Source: Cryptomeria japonica (taxonomy: Eukaryota > Streptophyta > Pinopsida > Cupressales > Cupressaceae). From it: 64,000 bases of DNA. The translations under genes and the position numbers were made by a program. The notes under the pieces were generated by a model. The model did no database searches. It saw nothing but the letters and a program-made list of their open reading frames with translations, and had not been told where the DNA came from. Shown in pieces: positions 11,582 through 21,154 of the stretch; the stretch's first letter is position 1; every line of letters starts with the position of its first letter. The stretch covers positions 380,949,179-381,013,178 of the forward strand of contig NC_081407.1 of assembly GCF_030272615.1 (NCBI RefSeq), given 5' to 3'.

Positions 11582-13024
11582 ATGGCTTCCCAGAAAGGAC
11601 CCGTGGGTGCTTCGAGCACATCATTTCGTGATATTTTGACAGGAAATATTTCTTCCTCTTGCATGTGGGAGAATACGATGTTTAGTTTAGCCGATTCAGA
11701 TATGGGGGAACAATCTTCTCATGTTGGACATTTTAGACCAACGAAGCTTAATGGGTGTTTGGCTAAGAGTGACAATAGGCTGGTTGTTGTGATTCCTCCA
11801 GCTTCTATTGAGGAGGATATTGAATATCTGTCTAGGCATGCTCTGTTTTGTAAGTTTATGGGGATCCGAGTGTCCTTGCCTTTCTTGGAATCTTGGGCTC
11901 GAAGAACATGGAATCCAAAGGGGGAAATGGATGTGATGTTAGTTGCTAATGGCTATTTTTTGGTAGTATTTTCATGCTTAACTGACAGAAATAAGGTGTT
12001 TGAAGGGGAGCCTTATTTCTATAATTAGATTGGCCTCTTTATCAAATCTTGGCATGTTGGATTTAATCCCACAAAGGATCTTCCTTTGAGGGTTCCTATT
12101 TGGATAAGGCTTCCTTGGTTTCCCTTGGAATTTTGGAGAGAGGACATTTTCAATCTAGTTGCAGCTCAGCTGGGAAATCCAATTGGCCCCTCAAGTCAGA
12201 CTATAGAAAACAAGGTAATTACCTATGCCCATGTCTGTGCAGAAATTGATTTGAAAAATCCTCTGCCTGATTCCATGGAACTCCGATTGGGATCTGGCTC
12301 ATGGATTCAACAACTTGATTGTGAAATATTGTCGTTTTGTTGCCGAATTTGTCATGAATATGGACATTTGCAGAAGATGTACCCCAAGGCTAAATCAACA
12401 AGGGATTTTAAATCTGGGACAGCCAATGCTCCCCCTAAACAAGATAAGGGGAAAGCTCCTATGAGGGAGGATAAAGAGGGTTTCTCCCTGGTTAAAACTC
12501 GAAATAAAGGTCAGGATTTAAAGAGGACTCTTATGGACAAGAAGGTGGATGAGGTCTTTAATAGATTTGATGACCTTGAGGATCTGGAACAGTTTGATGG
12601 AGCTATTGCCAATATGCCTTCCAGCTAGGGTCTTTTGGAGGTAGGGTTAATAGGTAGGGAAGAGATCAATGATATTCATATTGAATCAATGGAGGAAGCA
12701 ATTGGGGTGCGGACGGATACAGATACTTCCCTGAGGCCTATGGGAGAGTTGGTAGGTAGTGGAGGTGTGGAAGTAAAGGTGAACTCAAATTCTATTTGCT
12801 TTGAGACTTGTGTTGGAAAGAATCTTAAGAGTGGGAGAAAAGGTACAGGAACTTCCCCTGTCTTAGGTATTTAGCAGAAAACTTTTAAGAAAGGTACTTC
12901 AGAAAATTCCCTTAAGGTGGGTAGGAAGAAAGACCACGAAAAGGTTAAACTTGTTGGTGAGACTTTAGTGGAATTTGGTGTTGTGAAGACCATTGATTCT
13001 CTTTTCTCTCAACTTCAAAAATGA
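11582..13024 (+). pseudogene. LINE A ORF1: DUF4283/zinc-knuckle RNA-binding protein
   Basis: Nucleic-acid-binding ORF1 of plant LINEs, expected to coat element RNA. The start ATG at 11582 opens MASQKGPVGAS. The DUF4283-like domain spans about 11760-12340 (RNKVFEGEPY, then the later phrase VPIWIRLPWFPLEFW). It is followed by a zf-CCHC_4-type knuckle near 12340 (CRICHEYGHLQKMY), whose last Cys is Tyr. A charged, lysine-rich tail runs to 13024. One frame is kept throughout, interrupted by three stops, all TAG (12026, 12626, 12872). The terminal TGA (13022-13024) overlaps the ORF2 start in an ATGA. Upstream GTG/ATG codons in frame exist in the leader, but the ATG at 11582 best fits the domain layout. 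Confidence 0.85.
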
Positions 13025-14839
13025 TTGTGCTCTCATGGAATGTAAGGGGGGTGAATAGCATCCCTAGACAAAAGGTTATTTGAGAGTTGATTCGGTCTTA
13101 TTTGCCTGATGTGGTTTTCATTCAGGAAACGAAGCTTTCTGTTGATGGTATGTTCAACATGGCTGCTAAAATTTGGTCAAGATGTCTTTGTCAATGTATT
13201 GGAGCTCAGGGTAGTTCAGGAGGCTTGGCTTTATTATGGGATCCTCTCAAGCTTGTGCCACTTTAATGCATCTCTAGCAAGTCCTCAATCTCCTTGGTGG
13301 CCACTTACTGTGAGAATGTTGAGACTCTCCTTCTCACTAATGTGTATGCTCCAATTGATTATGTTGGAAAATCCTTACTCTGGTCACATATAGGTGTTCT
13401 CCACTCTCTTGCGCCTTTGTTTCCCTAGATTTTGGTAAGTGATTTTAATGTTGTATTATGTTTAGATGAAAAGCGAGGAGGTATTTCCAGGTTGGACCCT
13501 TCTACGGGGCTCTTGAGGAGTAACATTGAGACTCTGAGTGTTGTGGATCTCCAACCTTCCAATGGTTTATTTACTTGGAATAATAGGAGATGTAGGGTTG
13601 AGGCTATATCAAAAATATTAGATAGGTTCCTGGTTTCTAGCTACTGGTTGGAGGATAGTTGGACTACCTGTTCAGAGATTTTGGATTGGAGAGGCTCGGA
13701 TCACTGGCCTATCCTTTTGTCAACCACTAAGTCTAGGAGGACTAAGAATCCCTCATTTAAGTTTCAGCTTATATGGTTGGGGGATGCTTCTCTTTAGGAT
13801 CATATGCTTGAATGGTGGAGGGAAGGGAAGTCGGCTTTTGGTACTGCTATGTATTCCTTTGTCAAGCAGTTGCAACATGTTAAGTATAGGCTAAAAAAGT
13901 GGAACAGGCTGAACTTTGGTAATCTTTTCTCTACCAAAATGAATGCTCAACAGAGGGTGGACATCATTACCCGTCAAATTAGAGACCAGGGGATGTTTGA
14001 TGCTTTATACAGAAAAGAAGCTATTGCTTTAAAAGAGCTAGAGGAATGGGACCTTCGAGAGGAGATTTATTGGAAGCAGAAATCTTGGATTGATTAGCTT
14101 TAGGATAGGGATAGAAACACGAGATTCTTTCACAACTCAGTAAAGGACAGAAGGCATGGTAGTACTCTCAATTCTATCATTACTTTGGAAGGGACTCAGG
14201 TTTTCTCTCATAGGGAGATTGCCCAGGAAGCCACTAGATTCTTTGGGAACCTGTTCAAAGAAGATTTGGTGCCTGCTTGTGTTGAAGAAAGATTGGTGCT
14301 TGATTTCATTCCTTCCATAGTTACTCTAGAAATGAATGAGGATCTCATTAAACCTATTTCTCTTTCTGAGATTGAGGTAGTGGTCTTCGGTATGAAGAAA
14401 GGTAAAGCTCCTGGGCCTGATGGTTTCCCTATTGATTTCTTTAAATCTTTTTGGGATATTGTCAAGCCAAATCTCTTGGAAGTTGTGCAAGAATCTTTTG
14501 GTAACAAGCAAATGCTTAAGGCCCTAAATGCCACTTTTATTACTCTCATTTCTAAGAAGGAAGGTGCTAATTCTCATTACTCATTTAGGCCCATTGCTTT
14601 GTGTAATGTGATCTACAAAATTATCACTAAATTGATTGTTGAAAGGTTGAAGCCTTGGCTTAGTAGATTAATTTCTGAAGAGCAAGGGGGTTTTGTGTCT
14701 AGGAGATAGATTTTGGATGGTGACATTATTGATGCTGAAGCATTACATTCCTTGGTTGTTTGTAAGGATAAGGCTATGTTTATAAAGCTAGATATGGCCA
14801 AAGCCTACGATAGGTTTAGATGGATTTTTCTGCAAAAGG

Positions 14840-17435
14840 TGTTGGCATTGTGTTGGCATTGATGTCAAACAGTATGGGATGACTATTGGTATGAGAGATG
14901 TATGTGCAACACTATCATGAAGGTGTACAGAATGAGATATCTTTGATATCACCTTGTCTTGCAGAACATCGGTAAGGTAAGGAAGAGATTGTCATTCAGA
15001 GGAATGATCATTGGAGTCACCAATACACAAGTTGGTGCCTGACTTGTGTGGATGAAAGGGCAAGGTTATCAGTACAGTGTGTTACTGATAAGGAAAGGAT
15101 GTCAACTAATAAGTGTTATGTTGACAGTGTGTAGTTGTCATCCGGCAAGCTTATGATCAGTGTACATGTAGGATGGGCAAGGTGCTTGAGTTGTTGTTTG
15201 TGATGAAGAGGCAGAATTTTACCTTAATCACATCAACATCAGAGGAGAAGAATGAACAAGTCACCAGTATGTTGTGAGTTTGTAGAATAGTAGGACTCCC
15301 ATCGAATGAAGATGCAGTCACCATGTGAAGAGATGACTGACAGTGAATGTGCCCACACCTGATCACATGTGCATGTTTGAAGATGTGTTGCACAAATAGG
15401 TAAGTCACATGAATGTATTGCAGGATGCAAATGATAAGGTATAATTATATCGATAAGTGGATCTTATCTCCTATTATACATAATATGCATTATAGTTCTG
15501 TGAGATAAGGAAGAAAAGATAAAGGCAAGTGTTTGAAGGCTCACACCGGATCTACCAGTGAAACAAAGGAATGCCTCAAGTGCATGAAATCCAGGTTATG
15601 CACTGGACCAAAAGAGAAGGCATGTTGGGATGTTGGTGCAGTTGAAGTATGTTGGGTTTGTCTCTTTGACAAACTAGTTGAGATATGGTCTGACCTGATC
15701 TGGGAGAAGGCAAGGTTGAGTAGATGCAGTCAGAGGAGAATGGTCGAAATGAAGATTGAATCTGGTGAAGGTTGATGACATATTTTCATCAAGAGCGTTT
15801 ACCAGTATGTATGTCCACCGGTAATACAGACAAGGTGTAGATGTAGAAGATTCCCATCTGATGAAGATGAGCATTCTATGGATAGACATGTTTGGTGACC
15901 GGTTAAGGAGTTCCACCGGCAGTTTAGTAAAGTGCATACATGAGAAGTTAACTGGTAAAGTGTGAGATACCGGCTGGGTTAGTAAACCGGTAGAAAAGAA
16001 GAATCGGTTGTGTATTTGGTCGGTGATCCTGTCTAAACTAACACACTAATCCAAGTTGGCTATTGGTCGACATGGATGCCATGTGGAGTCAAGGTGGCGG
16101 ACTTGCATGCAGCGGTAGATGGAGTGTGCATCGACGAGGTAGTTGTAGAGTTGGTCAACATTAATGGAAGATCTCGTAAATCATGGTATGTGTTGCAGAG
16201 CTATTGTAGAGGTTTGCGGCTTGAGGTAAGGAGAACAACTGAGAGCCAACTCAGAGTGATTGAGGAGATTGAGGCAGATGAAGGAAACCGCAAGACCAAT
16301 CTTGGTGTTTGACCAAGAAATCAGCTGACTGGAAAGATAGCAGATTGCTAAAGATAAAAGGCGTGATCAAGAAGGCACGTTAATGGCGGTGATGAGAAAA
16401 CAGCTCTTTGGGTGATCAAATCGAATAAGATTTGATTGGATTTGGTTTGTCTCGAGGTTGATGAGGAAACCCTAACCACCCATGTTTTTGAATTGGCTTT
16501 TGGTGAGAAAACCAAGTTATAAATAAGGAAGCCAAAATCATTGAAGGTTGTTGCTTAATAGAAGAAGATAGAGCTGTTGCGAAGTGTTTGAGTGTTGCAT
16601 GAGAGAGATTGATCAATTAGAGAGAAAATAGCTATAGCAGTGATTGAGGGAGTGAAGGTTAAACTGGTGATATGATTTAACCGAGGGTTAACTGATATGG
16701 TTTGAACAAACGATATAGCAGCTAGAGTGCATCTGAAGAGATAATCGGTAGGATCTTGTATCGGCAAGAAAACAATTGAGAGGACTGAAGAACAGGGTGG
16801 TGAGGAGGAGATCCAGCAAAACAGAAGAAGAGTAGAGGTGAACCGATAGAGTTTACTAGCAATGCAGCAGCAGATGAGAGTAGCAAAAGAGTGAACTGGT
16901 GTTGCAGAGAAGGTGTTTCACTGGCAAAGTGAGGTTTATGAAATTGTTACAAGATTCACTTGTAATAGTATGACTAATTTTGAATTTGAAGTTATCATTG
17001 TGATCACTGAGTTGTAGCTTGATGCAGGGGTTGTAGCTCCTTTGGGTTGGTGCCCATAAACTAGCAGGGGTTGTAGCTCCTTTGGATTGCAACCCATAAA
17101 CAAGTTAGGGGTTGGTGCCCTAAATCAGGGGTTGTAGCTCCTTGGTTTGGTGCCCTAAATATTGTAACAAAGATTTCATTGTGAGGATGGATTGGATTAG
17201 TAGACTCCAGCAACATTGCTCACCAAGGTTTTTCCCATCTTGGGTTTTCCTTGTATATATTGGTGTTATGTGATGTCCCTTTGTGTCAATGCATTTGTAT
17301 TTAGTCTCCTCACTAACCGGTAAGTCTTCTTTCTGGTGGAACTGTTAATTGGTATACTTTCATAGGGATAGTTAAAGCCCAAAAATTTGAGAACCATTGC
17401 TTCACCCCCCTCTCAGTGGTGCATTGTGTCTAACA
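14840..17435 (+). mobile_element. Solo LTR (2,596 bp) nested in LINE A RT
   Basis: Ends are exact: TSD aaagg (14835-14839), TGTTGGCATTG..., ...GTCTAACA, TSD aaagg (17436-17440). Removing it restores an uninterrupted RT reading. It contains no gag or pol. A TATA box (TTATAAATA) at about 16517-16525 on the plus strand gives its orientation, with a U3 of about 1.7 kb. Features near the 3' end are a tandem repeat (17020-17160), a phrase TTTTTCCCATCTTGGGTTTT, and a C-rich CCCCCCTCTCAGTGG close to the end. The first 22 bases contain an 11-base unit (TGTTGGCATTG) twice. A second copy of the family, in reverse, starts at 63186. The superfamily is uncertain; the layout is reminiscent of copia LTRs, but no primer site remains. 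Confidence 0.92.
17020..17160 (+). repeat. Tandem repeat in the solo LTR
   Basis: Three to four copies of a unit of about 35-45 bases built from GGGGTTGTAGCTCC, TTTGGGTTGGTGCCC and ATAAAC or TAAA. The same units occur in reverse in the related LTR at about 63450-63560 (GGGCACCAACCCAAGGAG), so the array is a property of the family, in the transcribed R/U5 side. Confidence 0.85.
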
Positions 17436-20024
17436 AAAGGTTCTCTTAGCTTTAGGTTTTGGAAGGGAATGGATTAGTTGGGTTATGATTTGCATCACCT
17501 CTTCTTCCTTTGTTGTTCTTATTAATGGTGAGCCAACTAAGTTATTTGGTGCTACTAGAGGCCTAAGACAAGGTGATCCTCTCTCACCATATCTATTTAT
17601 TTTGATGGTTGATGGTTTGGGAAGGTTTCTCAAGTCTCAAGTTAGGCAAGGTTTGATTCAGGGTTGGAGGTAGGTTCCTACTATTCCTCCTTCTCATCTT
17701 CAATTTGTGGATGACACTTCGTTAATGGGGGCTGCTAGAATCAATGAAGCGGCCAATTTCAGAAGAGCTCTAGATATTTATGTGAAGGCCTCTAAACAGC
17801 TGATTAATGAGGAAAAATATAGTGTTTTTTTCTTCAATACTCCTGCTCCCATTCAGGCAAGGATGGCGAGGATTTTGAGGTTTCAAATTGGTACCCTTCC
17901 TTTTGTTTACCTTGGAATTCCTCTTTCAGTTCATAGATTGCCAGGAGTTTTTTGGAAGGAAATTTTGGATAAGTTTCGGAGCAAGGTGTGTCACTGGACT
18001 AATAGGTGGCTCTCAACTACTAGTAGAGTTACTCTTTTAAATTCAGTTGTTCAGGCGCTTCCTATATACATGTGCTTTGTGCAATCAGCCCCAGTTAGCT
18101 TTATGAAGGAATTTGAAGCCCTCTCTAGACAGTTCTTATGGATTGGCAATTTTCTTTCCTCCAAGTGGAGTTTGGTTAAGTGGGATAATGTGTGTAAATC
18201 AAAATAGGACGATGGCCTTGGCTTGCGGAAAACTATCTTGAATGGTTGCGCTCTTTCTGCCAAGCTGTTTTGGAGATGGTGTGTAAATCAAGATCAAGGA
18301 TGGGCTAGTATCCTTAGGATTAAATATCTTGGTGATGTGGAAGGGAAGGATGTCCCCCAGTGCAGCTTGACAGGAAATGGGTCAATAATTTGGGACATCT
18401 TGAAGAGAGGAGCTCATCTAGTTAAGAAGGGTCTCTTTTGGATTTGTAACAGAGAATCTGAAGCTTTGTTCTAGAAGGACTCTTGGGATGGATGTCCTCC
18501 TATTTTGTCTCAATTTCCTCATCTCCAATCTCTCGGTGACATCTTTATGGCAACAGGCTGGAGTAAAGTTGAGGATTTTAAAGTGATTTCAAGGGTGGGT
18601 TGTGGTGAGGTAGCTCGATGGAAGGAACCTCAGGAATGGCCTCCTGGGGGTTCTATGGAAGAGAGGGAAGCCCTGGCTGAAATTATAGTTGGGAGATTGT
18701 GTAATTCTCTTAGAGGTGTTCACACCCTTGCTTGGGGCCCTAATCTGAAGGGCAAGTTTTCTGTTGCTTCTACCTATCAAGAGATGGAACGTATGTCCTT
18801 TGCCAAGGTGGATGTTCCCTGGTGGAAACAAGTTTGGAATAGGCTAGCTTGGCCCAAGAGTAACCTTTTCTTGTGGCTTGTGGTATGGAATAGGTGTCTT
18901 ACCTGGGAAAATCTTCAGAAGAGGGGCTTTCATGGGCCCTCTATATGTGTTTTATGTGGATGAGAGTGAGGAGAACAGATCTCACCTTTTCTTCCAATGT
19001 TCCTTCACTAGAGATATTTGGCATTGGTGGTGGGGGGTTTGGAAACATGCTTGCGTTCATGTGAGCACTCTGGTGGAGCTTTGGGATAGCTTTGGTAGAC
19101 CTCCTACCAAGACTCCCTTTCTGGACGCAACTTTAGACATTGGTCCAAGTTTTATTATCTGGCAGGTTTGGTTGGAAAGGAACCATAGGATTTTCCAAGA
19201 TAGGATGAAAATGGTGCAACAAGTGTGGATGAAAGTTTTAAATATGATTTGGGAGACCCTAATGGCAAAGTGTGACCTTTCAGTAGATGTTGATCCTAGT
19301 GACATGCAAGTGGTTCAAAGTTTGAATATTTTAGGGATGGGCCTTCATGATGCCTTATGTAAGAAACTTCAGGTCAGGAGCAAAAATGTTAAAAGGAGGG
19401 CTTGCCGGGAAGGTAAGTGGACCCCTCCTCCTTTGGGATATCTTAAGAATAATACTGACTGATCTTCTAGAGGTAATCCTGGGTATGCTAGGGTTAGTGG
19501 AATTGGCAGAGATAGTTTTGGTAATGTTGTTTTTCTCTTTTTTGTCTATAAGGGTTTCCAAACTAATAATTATATGGAGGCCCTTGCTATTCTGATGGCC
19601 CTTAAGAGAGTTTGTTTTCTTGGGTGGAGTAAGATTATTTGTGATTCTGATTCCCAAGTTGTGGTTGATATGTTAAATCGTCAGCGGATGGAAGATGTTG
19701 AGTGGCATTTGGTTAAGGTGGGTAGACAGATCCTTTCTTTGAGTATTGCCTTGGAAATGGATTCTTTTTGTTTTGTGCCCCATGAGTGGAATAGAGTTGC
19801 TGATTGTCTGGCAAAATGGGCCTCAGATCACTTGGATGGGTGGAGAGTTGAAGACTGGGCTCATCTGCCCTTGGAGTATGTTCAAGTTGTTGAGGGTTTG
19901 GTCAAGGAGTGTTTAGCAGTTTAGTTGTTGCTTCGTTGGGGGCTTATGTCGAGTCTTCTGCTTCTTATTGTTGGGCTATGGCCCTGTTTTGTGTATTGCT
20001 CAATTTGATTCAATAAATTTTTAC

Positions 20025-20100
20025 CCCTCTTTTTTCAAATATATATATATATATTGTTTATAATTTTATATAATATTTTTGTTCAAAATATATATATATT
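20025..20100. repeat. Tail-to-tail LINE 3' ends with AAATATAT tails
   Basis: LINE A ends CTCTTTTTTC then AAATATATATATATATAT on the plus strand. About 30 AT-rich bases later LINE B ends on the minus strand with ACTTACCC then AAATATATATATTTT. Both tails have the same AAA(TA)n form. Confidence 0.7.
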
Positions 20101-20211
20101 TGGGTAAGTGCTATCAAGTATGGGGATAGCACCCTATATTAATATTTAAAAAGATTACATAAAATGCCGAGCAATAATGGTATATACCATCCCTTGTAAG
20201 CCTATCTACTA

Positions 20212-20990
20212 CTAATTGCCATGCAGGGCTTGTAGAATAACAGAAGTGCATTCACCAACATGGATGACATTGTTGGTCGAATGGTCAGACAGCCACCACT
20301 CCTCTGATTGGGTAACTCTCTTGAAGGGATCCATGTTTCCGTTCATAACTGCGCAACGAAACACCTCCCATGCGTTCTCGCTAAAGATTCTCATTTTTTC
20401 CCGCTCATCCATCTTCGCCAAATATTTTTCCATAGCACGATTGTGCTTGTCGTTGTCCGACTCCTCCCCATCCCCCTCAGACGACCCCTCTTCCAAGCTA
20501 TCTGACGGCAGGTAGTGTTCCATCTGAAAATAAACTTTTAGGATACTCAGCCTTCGATTAGATGGTAAACTTAGAATACAATTAGCCACTGCATCCACCA
20601 ACAAAGGTTTAACAAACCCGCCGAGAAGCCCAACCATTATTTCACTTGACTCTAGTACATCCACCATCGGGATTAGCGTGGCTTCAAGGATCTTTGAGTC
20701 GCACCAGTGCCTTTGATGGTTGAGGGCCACACCTATCAATCCCTCCATGGCATCATAGGTTGCATCCACTATGAAAAACAAACTATGCAGCTGCCCCCTC
20801 GGGTCCTCCTCATAGTTAACACACGAAATGCTTCCAAAGAAGGCCATATTTTCCACAGTCCCTACTTAGAAAAAGTCAATTCGGATATGGAAACATACTG
20901 AGAGCGACCACATAAATAGCAGTAAACATCCCAATCTAGAAGCTTCCTCCAGACCGCACTCTCCTCAATGAGGATTGTAGAATCTATCAT
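20212..20990 (-). CDS. LINE B ORF3 candidate downstream of RNase H, unknown function
   Basis: I do not recognise this protein. A 214-residue frame runs 20856-20212. A second frame just upstream, from an ATG at 20990, gives about 43 residues containing WDVYCYLCGRSQ (a CxxC pair), then a TAG and a frame change, and may be its original N terminus. The 214-residue part has hydrophobic helices (GLIGVALN, PLLVDAVANCILSL), an acidic run (EEGSSEGDGEESDND) and a charged helix (KYLAKMDEREKMRIF). It starts about 165 bases after the RNase H stop (21155) and ends about 130 bases before the LINE tail, on the LINE strand. That makes it likely part of LINE B, either as a third ORF or a transduced host fragment. 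LINE A has no counterpart in its 110-base 3' UTR. Confidence 0.5.
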
Positions 20991-21154
20991 GAGACCGAGA
21001 AATCAGAAAGAGTTAGAGTTGTTTACAGATCGACTGTGTTTTTGGACCACTTGGCTATATCTCCCACTGCCCTTAGGGTGCAATGATCGAAAATAGACCC
21101 CGAATGCCAATAGTGTCCTATCAAGCCACCAAAACTGAAACCGTCGGAGAGACC

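Larger units (their letters stand above)
13021..19924 (+). pseudogene. LINE A ORF2: endonuclease, reverse transcriptase, zf-RVT, RNase H
   Basis: Catalytic protein for target-primed reverse transcription. Domains in order: apurinic-type endonuclease 13021-13770 (SWNVRG, FIQETK, a damaged GDFN reading SDFN, GSDHWP); RT 14185-14830 and, after the solo LTR, 17441-18200 (GKAPGPDGFP, FRPIALCNVIYKI, DMAKAYDR, GLRQGDPLSPYLF, catalytic FVDD near 17705); zf-RVT 18700-19060 (NRCLTWENLQKRG, CVLCG); RNase H 19440-19900 (RGNPG, MEALA, CDSDS, HEWNRVAD). Stops in frame: TGA 13081, TAA 13264, TAG 13426, 13795, 14095, 14101, 14707, 17671, 18205, 18472. A frameshift falls near 18950, and a TGA at 19460 lies next to the first RNase H Asp. 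The coding frame is the same on both sides of the solo LTR. Confidence 0.92.
11085..20055 (+). mobile_element. LINE A: L1-type non-LTR retrotransposon with RNase H
   Basis: Two-ORF plant LINE. Base composition changes sharply near 11085 from AT-rich flank to a GT-rich leader of about 500 bases. ORF1 (11582-13024) and ORF2 (13021-19924) follow, then a 3' UTR of only about 110 bases and an AAATATATAT tail near 20030-20055. A 2,596-bp solo LTR lies inside the RT domain. Removing it gives an element of about 6.4 kb. It is inactive, with many in-frame stops and one clear frameshift near 18950. Flanking AT-rich sequence prevents a confident target-site duplication call. Confidence 0.9.
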
